Origin: Leucobacter zeae | GTDB lineage: Bacteria; Actinomycetota; Actinomycetes; Actinomycetales; Microbacteriaceae | DNA length: 64,000 nt | Reading direction: 5' to 3' | Assembly: GCF_016758175.1 (NCBI RefSeq) | Contig: NZ_QYAB01000004.1 | Location: 186,001 to 250,000 of the forward strand | Part shown: one piece after another, positions 9,587 through 18,367 of the stretch | Layout of the letters: each line of letters opens with the position of its first letter | Numbering within the stretch: the stretch's first letter is position 1 | Notes under the pieces: generated by a model | The model's database searches: none | Told to the model about the DNA's origin: nothing | The model's input: only the letters and a program-made list of their open reading frames with translations | Program-made: the position numbers and the translations under genes

Positions 9587-10930
9587 ATGTCACGATCCAA
9601 CAGCCCGTCACGGTCCCTCAGCCCGTCACGGTCCCTCCGCCCCGTCCGCCTCGGGGTCACCGCCGCAGCCGCGGCCGCGGTCCTGCTCGGCCTCGTGTCG
9701 TGCGCGTCCGCGTCTCCTCACGCCGACGGCGACGCGGACGCGACCGCCCCGGAGCAGTGCCGCACGCTCGACCCGAAGCTGGACTGGCCGGACGATGCCC
9801 GAGACGCACTCGACGCGATGCTCGCCGAAGCGGGCGACTGCTCGGGAGAGATGCCCGAGGACGCCCCCGTCGCGATCTTCGACTGGGACAACACCGTGGT
9901 GAAGAACGACGTCGGGTACGGCACCAACTACTGGATGCTGAACCACGACCGCGTGCTGCAGCCGGCCGGCGCCGACTGGACGACCACGAGCCGATACCTC
10001 ACGGACGCCGCGGCCGACGCCCTCGCGACCGCCTGCGGCGACGGCACCCCGGTGGGCGAGCCACTCCCGACCTCGACCGACGCGGACTGCGCCGACGAGA
10101 TCGTCGCGGTGCTGGACGGCGAGACCCGCGGCGGCGAGACCGCGTTCGAGGGGTACGACGCCCGGCGGATCAACGCGGCCTATGCGTGGAGCGCAGCGCT
10201 GCTCTCCGGCTACACGGCGGACGAGGCGCGCGGCATCGCGGACGCGGCGAAGGCGGACCTGCTCGCGGAGCCCGAGGGCGCGGTCTGGACCGTGGGCACC
10301 TCCGAGGTCGACGGCTACGTGCACGTCTACCCGCAGATCGCCGATCTCGTCGGCGCGTTGGAGGAGAACGGGATCGCGCCATGGGTGGTCTCCGCATCGG
10401 GGCAGCCGGTCGTCGATGCCTGGGCCGAAGAGGCCGGCTTCGATCCCGAGCGCGTGATCGGCGTGCGCAGCCTCGAGGACTCGGAGGGGCGCATCGTCCC
10501 CGGCCTCCAGGGGTGCGGAGACGTCGCCGACGGCGAGGACGCCGTCATGACCTACATCGACGGGAAGCGGTGCTGGGCGAACCAGGAGATCTTCGGGATC
10601 TCCGGGGCGCAGGCCTTCGAGCCCGCCCCGGAGGACCGCCGCCAGATCTTCGGCGCTGGCGATTCCGACACCGACGTCACCTTCCTCCAGGACGCGACGC
10701 TCGCGCGGCTCGTGATCGACCGCCACAAGACCGAGCTCATGTGCCGCGCGCTCGACGACGAGGACGGGCGCTGGATCGTCGTCCCGATGTTCGTCGACCC
10801 GAAGGAGCCGCAGGACGAGCCGTACCCGTGCTCGACGGATGGACGGATCGAGCCCGACGGCTCCACCTCGCCGCTGCTGCGCGAGGACGGCAGCACGGTC
10901 GAGGACCAGCGCGACGGCGCGGCGGCGTAG
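9587..10930 (+). CDS. HAD-superfamily phosphatase-like lipoprotein
   Basis: A 447-residue exported protein. A basic N-terminus and hydrophobic stretch lead to the lipobox LVSC with Cys39 as the lipidation site. HAD motif I is FDWDNTV (nucleophile and acid/base Asp). Motif II is around VVSASGQP and the late acidic motif is FGAGDSDTDVTF, the order of class I HAD hydrolases such as phosphoserine phosphatase. So it is probably an extracytoplasmic phosphatase; substrate unknown. ATG 9587 follows AAGGAG. The leader contains two exact 18-bp repeats (9602-9637) giving SPSRSL twice. It converges with the TPP-enzyme gene. Confidence 0.82.
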   Translation: MSRSNSPSRSLSPSRSLRPVRLGVTAAAAAAVLLGLVSCASASPHADGDADATAPEQCRTLDPKLDWPDDARDALDAMLAEAGDCSGEMPEDAPVAIFDWDNTVVKNDVGYGTNYWMLNHDRVLQPAGADWTTTSRYLTDAAADALATACGDGTPVGEPLPTSTDADCADEIVAVLDGETRGGETAFEGYDARRINAAYAWSAALLSGYTADEARGIADAAKADLLAEPEGAVWTVGTSEVDGYVHVYPQIADLVGALEENGIAPWVVSASGQPVVDAWAEEAGFDPERVIGVRSLEDSEGRIVPGLQGCGDVADGEDAVMTYIDGKRCWANQEIFGISGAQAFEPAPEDRRQIFGAGDSDTDVTFLQDATLARLVIDRHKTELMCRALDDEDGRWIVVPMFVDPKEPQDEPYPCSTDGRIEPDGSTSPLLREDGSTVEDQRDGAAA

Positions 10931-10992
10931 CCCGGGTCGCGGCGCCGAGGCATCGGCTGGGCTGCGGTCCGGATCCGCGACGCGCGCTTCCG

Positions 10993-11057
10993 GCACCGAT
11001 TCACCGAAACGCGTACGGGATTCCGCGGATTCTGTATGTGTTTCGGTGAATCGGTGC
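10993..11057. terminator. Family B long palindrome, copy 1
   Basis: Arms of 24 bp at 10993-11016 and 11034-11057 with two wobble-compatible mismatches and a 17-nt loop. The arm begins GCACCGATTCACCGAAAC. It lies between convergent genes (HAD lipoprotein and TPP enzyme). A second, perfect copy is at 32433-32509. Confidence 0.72.
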
Positions 11058-11085
11058 GCAAGCCGAGGCCGATCCCGCACCCCCG

Positions 11086-12774
11086 CTACGCGGGCTGCGG
11101 CACCCGCACCTCCGGGTCGGCCTGCACGTGCACGATCGAGACCCCGTCGACGGCGAGCGCTGCGGCCACGACCTCGCGGATGTCCTGGCTCCCGTCGAGC
11201 GTGAACCCGGTGCCGCCGAACGCCTCGGCGTACTTCGCGAAGTCGGGGTTGCGCAGCCGCGTCCCGCTGATGCGACCGGGGTAGTCCCGCTCCTGGTGCA
11301 CCCGGATGGTCCCGTAGATGCCGTTGTCGATGACGAAGATCGTCATGCGCGCGCCCTCGGCGACGGCGGTCGCGACCTCCTGCCCGTTCATCATGAAGCA
11401 GCCGTCGCCCGCGAACGAGAGCACCTGGCGGTCCGGGTGCGCGAGCGCGGCGCCCACGGCGGCGGGGATGCCGAGCCCCATCGCGCCGTTCTTCGGGGCG
11501 ACGAGCGAGGGGTACGCCTGCGAGGGCAGGTAGCGCTGCGGCCAGATCGCGTAGTTGCCAGCACCGTACGTGACGATGGCGTCGGCGTCGCGCAGTTCGG
11601 CGATCGCCTGCATCACGAGGCCGAGGTCGGCGAAGCGACTGCCGTCGGCGCGCGGCGTCGAGAAGTCCTCGAACTCGGCGCGGGCAGCCGTCAGGCGCTC
11701 GCGCCGCTCGGCCGACGGCGCCGGGAGCGCGGAGCCCGCGGCGTTCCGCGCCTCGAGCCTGGCAGCGAGCGCGACGACGAAGGCGCCGGGATCGACGGCG
11801 AAGGCGAGGTCGACGCGGCCGTAGTGGCCCTGGAGCTCGGCGTCAGGGCTCGCGATCACCGTCTCGGCATCGAGCCCGATCGTGTACCCGTCGCTCAGCA
11901 CGTCGGCCCGGCCGGTGCCGACGAAGAGCAGCAGGTCGGCGGCCGCGATGCGGTCGCTGAGGCGCTGATCCCGGCCGTAGCCGAGCATGCCGGCGTAGGC
12001 GGCGCTGCGGTTGTCGATGAGGTCGGCCGCGCGGAAGTCGGTCGCGACGGGCACGGCCAGCTGCTCGCCGAGACGCGCGACGGCAGCTGCGGCCTCGGCG
12101 CTCCACACCTCGCCTCCAAGCACGATGGCCGGCGCGCCCGCGGCGGCGAGGCGATCCAGCACCGCATCGAGCTCCTCCGTTCCCGGGAGGACGGCGCCCT
12201 GGGCCGGGCGTGCCTGGATCGATCCCGAGACCCGGTGCTTCAGGAGATCCTCGGGCAGTCCGACGACCACCGGCCCGGGCTTGCCCGACTCGGCGATCGC
12301 GAAGGCGCTGCGCACCACCCGCGCGGCCTCGGCGGGGTTGTCGAGCGTGAGCACGCGCTTCGCGGTCGTCGCGTACCAGCCGCCGAGCGAGAAGTCCTGG
12401 AACGCCTCGCGCTCGCGTTCCCGGCTGTCGACGAGCCCGACGAAGAGCACGATGGGCGTGCCGTCCTGCCAGGCGTTGTGCACCGCGATCGTCGCGTTGG
12501 CGGCGCCGGGGCCGCGGGTGACCATCGCGACACCGGCGCGGCCCGTGACGCGCGCCTCGCTCATCGCCGCCATGCCGACCCCGCCCTCCTGGCGGCAGAC
12601 GACCGTGTGGATCGGCGAGTCGTAGAGCCCGTCGAGCACGTCGAGGTAGCTCTCCCCCGGCACGCAGTAGACGCGCTCGACGCCCTCGGCCTCGAGCTGC
12701 TTCACGATGAGGTGACCGGCGCTGATGTCCGAGAAGCGGGTGTCGGCGGGCTGCGTGATCGGGTGCCGGGGCAT
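11086..12774 (-). CDS. Thiamine-diphosphate-dependent enzyme, acetolactate synthase-like
   Basis: A 562-residue three-domain ThDP enzyme. The N-terminal Pyr domain shows GVERVYCVPGESYLDVLDGL and catalytic Glu in CRQEGGVGMAAMSEA. The middle domain carries GGEVWSAEA, and the C-terminal PP domain has the ThDP motif GDGCFMMNGQEVATAV with the following IFVIDNGIYG. The family includes acetolactate synthase, benzoylformate decarboxylase and sulfoacetaldehyde acetyltransferase; the exact reaction is open. It is the last gene of an amino-acid ABC importer unit, not an ilv operon, so a catabolic 2-oxo acid or aminosulfonate-derived substrate is more likely than branched-chain synthesis. ATG 12774 follows GAAGGA. 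Confidence 0.85.
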   Translation of the reverse strand: MPRHPITQPADTRFSDISAGHLIVKQLEAEGVERVYCVPGESYLDVLDGLYDSPIHTVVCRQEGGVGMAAMSEARVTGRAGVAMVTRGPGAANATIAVHNAWQDGTPIVLFVGLVDSREREREAFQDFSLGGWYATTAKRVLTLDNPAEAARVVRSAFAIAESGKPGPVVVGLPEDLLKHRVSGSIQARPAQGAVLPGTEELDAVLDRLAAAGAPAIVLGGEVWSAEAAAAVARLGEQLAVPVATDFRAADLIDNRSAAYAGMLGYGRDQRLSDRIAAADLLLFVGTGRADVLSDGYTIGLDAETVIASPDAELQGHYGRVDLAFAVDPGAFVVALAARLEARNAAGSALPAPSAERRERLTAARAEFEDFSTPRADGSRFADLGLVMQAIAELRDADAIVTYGAGNYAIWPQRYLPSQAYPSLVAPKNGAMGLGIPAAVGAALAHPDRQVLSFAGDGCFMMNGQEVATAVAEGARMTIFVIDNGIYGTIRVHQERDYPGRISGTRLRNPDFAKYAEAFGGTGFTLDGSQDIREVVAAALAVDGVSIVHVQADPEVRVPQPA

Positions 12775-12857
12775 GGGGTTCCTTCGTTGTGTGGAGTGAT
12801 CTGGGTGCGGTCGGGATCGGGTCGGCCTCGCCGGCCCGCGGTCGGGATCGGGCGGGG

Positions 12858-13640
12858 TCAGCCGTCCGAGGAGAGGAAGCGCCGTGCGCGCGGGTCGCCC
12901 GGGTCGTCCATCCATTCGGGACCGCCCTGCTCGACGATACGGCCCTCCGACATGAAGATGACGTAGTCGGAGATGTTGCGGGCGAACTCGATCTCGTGGG
13001 TGACGATGACCATCGTCATGCCCTCGCGGGCGAGCTCCTCCATGACGCGCAGCACCTCGAGCGTCGACTCGGGATCGAGCGACGAGGTCGGCTCGTCGAA
13101 CAGCAGGATCTCGGGCTTCAGCGCGAGCGCTCGGGCGATCGCCACGCGCTGCTGCTCGCCGCCCGACATGTCGGGCGGGAACGCCATGGCGCGGTGGCTG
13201 AGCCCCACCCGGTCGAGTAGGCGCAGCGCGTTCGTGATCGCCTCGTCCTCGGGGGTGCCGAGCGAGATCCGCTGCGCGATGACGACGTTCTCGGCCGCGG
13301 TGAGGTGCGGGAAGAGGTTGAACCGCTGGAACACCATGCCGACCTTGGCGCGCATGCCCGTGAGGTCGGCTCCCGGGACCACGCCGTCGTCGTACACCGT
13401 CTCGCCGAGCAGCTCGAGCCGGCCGCTGCGGGGCATCTCGAGCAGGTTGAGGCAGCGGATGAACGTGCTCTTGCCGCCGCCGGACGCGCCGAGCACGCTG
13501 ACGATCTCGGACTTCGCGATCTTCAGGTCGATGCCCTGGAGCACGACGTTGTCGCCGTAGGCCTTCACGAGGTTCTCGACGTCGATGACCGGTTCGACCA
13601 GGTCGATCGACCCCGTCATCGGGGACTTCTTCTCGGCCAT
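12858..13640 (-). CDS. Polar amino acid ABC transporter ATPase
   Basis: A 260-residue GlnQ/HisP-type ATPase. Walker A GASGGGKST, signature MSGGEQQRV, Walker B ILLFDEPTSSLDP and H-loop VIVTHEIE are all intact. It powers uptake through the permease encoded just upstream, with which it overlaps by one base (TGATG). An 83-bp gap separates it from the TPP-enzyme gene downstream. The N-terminal extension before the ATP domain (MAEKKSPMTGSID) is short and ordinary. Confidence 0.93.
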   Translation of the reverse strand: MAEKKSPMTGSIDLVEPVIDVENLVKAYGDNVVLQGIDLKIAKSEIVSVLGASGGGKSTFIRCLNLLEMPRSGRLELLGETVYDDGVVPGADLTGMRAKVGMVFQRFNLFPHLTAAENVVIAQRISLGTPEDEAITNALRLLDRVGLSHRAMAFPPDMSGGEQQRVAIARALALKPEILLFDEPTSSLDPESTLEVLRVMEELAREGMTMVIVTHEIEFARNISDYVIFMSEGRIVEQGGPEWMDDPGDPRARRFLSSDG

Positions 13641-14401
13641 CAGGGCACCCTCCTCATGGTGGCGGTGGTCACGGAGTAGGTCTCGGCGAGCTCGCGCCGG
13701 ATCTTCTGCAGGCGGCGCCGGCGACCGGGGAACAGCGGGTCGCCGCGGTGCACACGACGCTCGATCCACAGCAGCAGCTGCGAGACCGGGTAGCAGAGGG
13801 CGAAGTAGATCACGGCGATGACGATGTAGACCTCGAGCGGCGCAAACGTCTTGGCCGCGATGACCTGGCCCTGCGCCATGAGCTCGCCCGCCGCGATGGT
13901 GACGAGGATCGACGTGCCCTTGAGCAGGTCGACCAGATACGCGTTCATGCCCGGCAGCGCGAGGCGCACGGCCTGCGGCGCGATCACGTGGAAGAAGATC
14001 GCGGTGCCCTTCATGCCGAGCGCCTGGGCGCCTTCGGTCTGGCCGTGGTCGACGCCGTTCATCGCAGCGCGGAAGATCTCGGAGAGGTAGGCGCCGTAGA
14101 AGAGGATCAGGGCGATCGTGCCCGAGGCGAAGGCGTCGAGCTTGATGCCCGAGGTGGCCAGGCCGAAGTAGATGACGAACACGATGACGAGCAGCGGGAT
14201 GTTCTTGAAGAACTCGGTGTACACCGCCGCGATGAACTTGAGGAGCTTGAGGTTCGAGCGCCGCATGAGTGCGGCGAGCATGCCGAGCACGACGGCGCCG
14301 ATGAAGCCGACGAGCGTGTACTGCAGCGTCGTCAGCAGCCCCTCGAGCAGGGCGGGGCCGAAATCGCCCCAAGAGATCTTGAAGAAGGATGCGTGGAACA
14401 T
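13640..14401 (-). CDS. Polar amino acid ABC transporter permease
   Basis: A 253-residue HisM/GlnP-family permease with about five membrane segments. The EAA loop is visible as EGAQALGMKGTAIFFHVI followed by PQAVRLALPG; this contacts the ATPase. FKNIPLLVIVF is another family hallmark. Only one permease is encoded, so the transporter probably uses a homodimer. The C-terminal 35 residues are basic and cytoplasmic. Translationally coupled to the ATPase gene downstream. Confidence 0.92.
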   Translation of the reverse strand: MFHASFFKISWGDFGPALLEGLLTTLQYTLVGFIGAVVLGMLAALMRRSNLKLLKFIAAVYTEFFKNIPLLVIVFVIYFGLATSGIKLDAFASGTIALILFYGAYLSEIFRAAMNGVDHGQTEGAQALGMKGTAIFFHVIAPQAVRLALPGMNAYLVDLLKGTSILVTIAAGELMAQGQVIAAKTFAPLEVYIVIAVIYFALCYPVSQLLLWIERRVHRGDPLFPGRRRRLQKIRRELAETYSVTTATMRRVP

Positions 14402-14423
14402 GGTCAGGTTCTCCCGGTCTGCG

Positions 14424-14460
14424 CCCGCGCGACCGGGCCGGAGGCCTCCGGCCGCGCGGG
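14424..14460 (-). terminator. Stem-loop between binding-protein and permease genes
   Basis: An 18-bp perfect palindrome (14436-14453, core GGCCGGAGGCCTCCGGCC) is flanked by CCCGCGCG and CGCGCGGG, which extend the stem. It sits in the 69-bp gap after the binding-protein gene. Hairpins here commonly stabilise the binding-protein mRNA or reduce read-through, so that more binding protein than permease is made. Confidence 0.55.
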
Positions 14461-14470
14461 CGCTGGTGGA

Positions 14471-15403
14471 CTAGTTGCCGCCGCGCTCGGCCGACGGCGG
14501 GGTCCAGCCCTTCTCGCGGTCGACCCCGATGCGGCGATCGGTGACCTCGGTCGGCGCCTCGAGGTACTCGTCGGGGTCGCCGCCGACGCTCTCGATGAGC
14601 TCGTCCATCGTGCCGTCGGCGTACATCTCGCGGATCTGCTCGGTGATCGCCTGCTCGACGCTCTCGTCGCCCGTGTAGAGCGCAGTGATCGCGGGCAGCA
14701 GCGCGCCGAGACCCGGCTTCGCCTTGATCTCCTCGGGCGTCGGCGCCTCGAGGTAGTTGGTCTTGAGCTTGATGTCGGGCCGCTGCTGGGCCGTGTACGT
14801 GACGACGAGGGGATCGAGCAGGATCGCATCGACCCTCCCGCCGGCGAACGCCTCGACGACGTCCTCCATGCGCGGGAAGAGCACGGCCTCGGCGCCGTCG
14901 ATCTCGGGGATCGCGTCGACGAACGAGTAGCCGGTCACGGTGCCGATCTTCTTGCCCTCGAGATCCGCGATGGTCTGGTAGTCGGTGCCCTCCGGCCCGC
15001 CGACGACGGGCGGGTTGTAGTAGGTGTCGTCGGTGTAGAGGCCGCTCTTGGCGCGATCCTCGGTCCAGTTGATCGTGCCGATCGCGACGTCGGCCCGGTG
15101 CGTCTGCACGCCGGAGAGCATGCCGGCGAAGTCGGTCACCGCGACCTCCACCTCGAGGTCCAGACGATCGGCGATCTCGTTGATCATGTCGCCGTCGAGC
15201 CCGACGGCCGTGCCGCCCTCCTCGCCGGAGTACGGCATGTACGGGCCGAAGGTGACGATCAGCTTGCCGTCCTCGACGGTGTTGATCCCGCCGTCGCCCT
15301 GCGCGTCCGACCCTCCTCCCGAGCCGGAGCCGGAGCATCCGGCGAGCGAGACGGCGAGTACGGCGGACGCGGCGAGCGCGGCCATGGACAGCGACTTCTT
15401 CAT
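14471..15403 (-). CDS. ABC transporter substrate-binding lipoprotein, polar amino acid family
   Basis: A 310-residue extracytoplasmic binding protein. The signal peptide ends in the lipobox LAGC with Cys23, followed by a Ser/Gly linker. The SBP family 3 fold is indicated by GLDGDMINEIADRLDLEVEV, the ligand-contact region GTINWTEDRAKSG, and KIGTVTGYSFVDAIPE. The ligand is unknown; an amino acid or a related small acid is expected. ATG 15403 has an AAGGAGG site. First gene of the importer unit; its promoter lies in the 230 bp upstream but no convincing hexamers are seen. Confidence 0.92.
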   Translation of the reverse strand: MKKSLSMAALAASAVLAVSLAGCSGSGSGGGSDAQGDGGINTVEDGKLIVTFGPYMPYSGEEGGTAVGLDGDMINEIADRLDLEVEVAVTDFAGMLSGVQTHRADVAIGTINWTEDRAKSGLYTDDTYYNPPVVGGPEGTDYQTIADLEGKKIGTVTGYSFVDAIPEIDGAEAVLFPRMEDVVEAFAGGRVDAILLDPLVVTYTAQQRPDIKLKTNYLEAPTPEEIKAKPGLGALLPAITALYTGDESVEQAITEQIREMYADGTMDELIESVGGDPDEYLEAPTEVTDRRIGVDREKGWTPPSAERGGN

Positions 15404-15719
15404 GATTTCCTCCTTGAAATACGGTGTGTCGAGACTTCGCGGCGCGCCGAAGGCCGGCCTCGGGCGGTGCCGGGCGAGGCCGATCCCGGCTCCCCTGATT
15501 CCGGAGCGGTCTCACCGGCGCGAACACTCCTCAGTATCGACCAGCCGCGCGCCGCGATCCCGCTCCATCGAGGCGAATGCATTTCTCGAGAACGGACACT
15601 TCGTACAGTGCTGCGGATCGTCGGCACGACGCAGCGGATCCGGGTCACTTGCGTGGGGTGTTCCGCTGAAACACCCCACGCAAGTGACCCGGATCCGAGA
15701 CGCAGCCGCAACGGCGCCG
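15404..15719. other. 316-bp gap with one long palindrome
   Basis: No gene is seen. The part next to the binding-protein gene must hold its promoter. The left part of the gap (near 15.6-15.7 kb) is occupied by the family A palindrome behind the MHS transporter gene. Confidence 0.6.
15635..15697. terminator. Family A long palindrome, copy 2
   Basis: Perfect 28-bp arms at 15635-15662 and 15670-15697 with a 7-nt loop. The arm contains GGGTCACTTGCGTGGGG. It lies 23 bp past the stop of the MHS transporter gene and so probably terminates it ahead of the ABC importer unit. Confidence 0.78.
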
Positions 15720-17048
15720 CTACGAGACGAGCGCGGCCTCCTCGGCGTCCTCCGCGGCGCGCTTGCGGCGCACGGCGGCCGAGCCGGCGCCGATCGCGCC
15801 GATCATCGTGGTGAGGGCGACCGCCATGAGCAGGAGCGCCACGCCCCACGACTGCATGCCGGTCGAGATGAGCAGACTCTGCGACATGATCGGGAGGAAG
15901 CCGCCGATGATGCCGAAGACGTTGTACGAGACGGCCATCGCGCTGTAGCGGTACTTCGCGGGGAAGAGCCCCGAGAGCAGCGAGCCGATCGGGCCGTAGG
16001 GGATCGTGAGCGCCCCCATGCCGACCATGATGCCCACCGTCGCGAGCAGCACGCTGCCCGAGTCGACGAGCATGAAGACGGGGAACGCGAGGATCGCGGT
16101 GATCGCACCGCCCGCCGCGCACACCTTCCACGCACCGACGCGGTCGGCGATCCTGCCCGAGACGATGATGACCGCGATCTGCACGAGCGCGCCCCAGAGC
16201 GTCGCCGTGAGCATGGTCTGACGGTCGTAGCCGAGCTCCTGCGTGCCGTAGCTGATGATGAACGTGGTCACGATGAAGAAGCCCGAACCGCCGAGCAGCG
16301 CGGCCATGCCGCCCAGCACCATGCGGCCGCCGGTGTGGCGGATCGCGCTGAGGATCGGGACCTTGACGACCTCCTGCTGCGCCTGCAGCGCCTTGAACAC
16401 GGGCGACTCCTCGACCCGGAACCGCAGGTAGAGGCCTACGGCGAGGAAGGGGAAGGCGAGCAGGAAGGGGATCCGCCAGCCCCACGAGAAGAAGTCCTCG
16501 TCGGGCAGGGTCGAGACGATCGTCAGGGCGCCCGTCGACAGCAGCGTCGCGACGGGCGACCCGAGCTGCGGGATCGCGGAATAGATGCCGCGTCGCGACT
16601 CGGGCGCGTGCTCCATCACGAGCACCATCGCGCCGCCCCACTCGCCGCCGGCCGAGATGCCCTGGCAGAGGCGGAGCAGCAGCAGGGCGAGCGCCGCGAA
16701 CACCCCCGCGGACGCGTAGGTCGGGAGCAGGCCGATCACGCCCGTCGCCAGGCCCATGAGCACGATCGAACCGACCACGGCGGCCCTGCGGCCGACGCGA
16801 TCGCCGATGTGCCCGAAGATCAGGGCGCCCAGCGGGCGGGCGATGAAGCCGGCCGCGAACGTCGCGAACGACAGCAGCGTCGCCACCGCGACGTCTTCCG
16901 CGGGGAAGAACAGCTTCGTGAAGACGACGGCCGACGCGGTGCCGTACAGGATGTAGTCGTACCACTCCATCGCGGTGCCTGCGAACGCCGACGCCGCGAC
17001 CTTGTTCACCTCTTTCCGCTGCGCGGGACTGAGCGTGCTGGTTGCCAT
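15720..17048 (-). CDS. MFS transporter, metabolite:H+ symporter (MHS) family
   Basis: A 442-residue, 12-helix transporter. The N-terminus MEWYDYILYGTASAVVF and the loop GALIFGHIGDRVGRR are MHS signatures (ProP, ShiA, KgtP relatives). GISAGGEWGGAMVLVMEHAP is the conserved helix 4-5 region. Such symporters import carboxylates, betaine-like or aromatic acids with protons; the substrate is unknown. ATG 17048 has an AAGGAGGA site. A close paralogue lies at 31041-32369. It follows the AcoX-like gene on the same strand after a 133-bp gap. Confidence 0.9.
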   Translation of the reverse strand: MATSTLSPAQRKEVNKVAASAFAGTAMEWYDYILYGTASAVVFTKLFFPAEDVAVATLLSFATFAAGFIARPLGALIFGHIGDRVGRRAAVVGSIVLMGLATGVIGLLPTYASAGVFAALALLLLRLCQGISAGGEWGGAMVLVMEHAPESRRGIYSAIPQLGSPVATLLSTGALTIVSTLPDEDFFSWGWRIPFLLAFPFLAVGLYLRFRVEESPVFKALQAQQEVVKVPILSAIRHTGGRMVLGGMAALLGGSGFFIVTTFIISYGTQELGYDRQTMLTATLWGALVQIAVIIVSGRIADRVGAWKVCAAGGAITAILAFPVFMLVDSGSVLLATVGIMVGMGALTIPYGPIGSLLSGLFPAKYRYSAMAVSYNVFGIIGGFLPIMSQSLLISTGMQSWGVALLLMAVALTTMIGAIGAGSAAVRRKRAAEDAEEAALVS

Positions 17049-17135
17049 TGAATATCCTCCTTGATGATGCAGTGGTGTCGCCCGGATCCCCCGGGCGGTC
17101 ATTCGTCGGGAGCGGCCGCCGCCGCCCCCTCGTCC

Positions 17136-17191
17136 GTGCTCACTCCACGGTGCTCACTCCACCGTGCTCACTCCACGGTGCTCACTCCACG
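17136..17191. repeat. 14-bp tandem repeat, four copies
   Basis: GTGCTCACTCCACG repeats head to tail at 17136, 17150 (one mismatch), 17164 and 17178. The last copy contains the stop codon of the AcoX-like gene, so the array is a minisatellite abutting a gene end. Confidence 0.85.
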
Positions 17192-18345
17192 GCGGCGACG
17201 GCGATGTCGCCGCGGCCGAGCAGCACCCGCCTGGGCCCCCGGAACCGGTCGTTGAGCGCCGCCGTCGGCGCGTCGATCCGCAGCCGTCCGCCGAGCTCGC
17301 CCAGTTTGGCTGGCTCCGCGACGATGACGAGGTTATCGGGGTCGAGCTCGGCGAGCAGGCGCTCCGTGAGCTGGTGGTTGCCCCGACCGATGACGAAGCC
17401 CTGCCCGCCGACCGGCGAGAGCACGACGGCGAACTCGCGGCCGAGCAGCAGCTGCTCGAGCACCGCGCCGCTGGCGTCGTGGTGCACGCCCCCGTCGGCG
17501 TCGAGCACGTCGAAGCCGAGCAGCGCGCCGCCCGTTCCTCCCGCTCCGCCGATCCCGAACCGTTCGGCGATCCGGGCCACGGTGGTGCCGGGGCCGAACG
17601 CGATCGGGAGCCCGGGGAAGCGCGACCGCACCTCGGCCGCGACCCCGTCGGCGTCGATGCCGCTGCCGTGGGCGGGCGACCTCTTGCCCCGCTGCAGGCG
17701 TTCGTGGTCGGGCACGCGCATCGTGCCGTAGACCGACGTGCTGAGCACGCCGGCGCGGCGCGCCGCCTCGTCGAGGTCGACGACGTCGCGCAGCGCGGTC
17801 CGACCCCGTCCGGCGAGCACGTCGGCCGCCTGCTGCGCGGCGTCCTCGGGCGTCACGGCGAACACGCCGGAGTGCATCTTGACCCCGGCGGGCACGCCGA
17901 GACAGAGCCGGTCGGGGGTCACTCCGGCGAGCACGTCGCGGGCCGTCCCGTCTCCGCCGACGAACACGATGACGGCGGCGCCGCGCTCGGCGAGCGCGGC
18001 GGCGAGCGCGGTCGTGTCCGCGCCGGTCGTCGTCGCGGCCGTCGGCGCGCGCCCCACGACTGCGACGCGGCCCGGATCCGATGCGGATCCGGGGTCGAGC
18101 GCGGCGGCGTCCTCCCCGAGCGGGCCGGCGCCGGTCAGGATCCGGACCCCCGGCACGAGACGCCGCAGCTCGCGCACGAACCGCACGGCCCGCTCGGGCG
18201 CGCGCGGCCTGCCGCCGCGCCGCGCCGCCTCGACCCGCACGTCCGCACCGTCGCTGCCGCCCAGGCCGACCTCGCCGCCGATGCCCGCGAACGGGTTCAC
18301 GACGAGGCCGACCGCGGCCGGGACGGTGCCCGATTCCCCCGACAT
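17182..18345 (-). CDS. ATP-NAD kinase-like protein, AcoX family
   Basis: About 387 residues. The NAD/diacylglycerol kinase nucleotide motif is clear in VIVFVGGDGTARDVL, with GLVVNPFAGIGGEVGL at the N-terminus and GVPAGVKMHSGVFAVTP, the signature that separates the AcoX branch from classical NAD kinase. AcoX proteins accompany acetoin or glycine genes, and their true substrate is not established. Here it lies 22 bp after gcvPB and appears to be in the same unit, which links it to glycine metabolism. ATG 18345 has only a weak G-rich site; the frame continues upstream inside gcvPB. Confidence 0.8.
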   Translation of the reverse strand: MSGESGTVPAAVGLVVNPFAGIGGEVGLGGSDGADVRVEAARRGGRPRAPERAVRFVRELRRLVPGVRILTGAGPLGEDAAALDPGSASDPGRVAVVGRAPTAATTTGADTTALAAALAERGAAVIVFVGGDGTARDVLAGVTPDRLCLGVPAGVKMHSGVFAVTPEDAAQQAADVLAGRGRTALRDVVDLDEAARRAGVLSTSVYGTMRVPDHERLQRGKRSPAHGSGIDADGVAAEVRSRFPGLPIAFGPGTTVARIAERFGIGGAGGTGGALLGFDVLDADGGVHHDASGAVLEQLLLGREFAVVLSPVGGQGFVIGRGNHQLTERLLAELDPDNLVIVAEPAKLGELGGRLRIDAPTAALNDRFRGPRRVLLGRGDIAVAAVE

Positions 18346-18367
18346 GGAAGCCCCCGTTCCACCGCGC

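Noticed and set aside
12858-15527. Single 889-codon frame covering the whole ABC importer
   Set aside because: Only its 260-codon 3' part (the ATPase) has protein character; the rest runs through permease and binding-protein genes in another frame.
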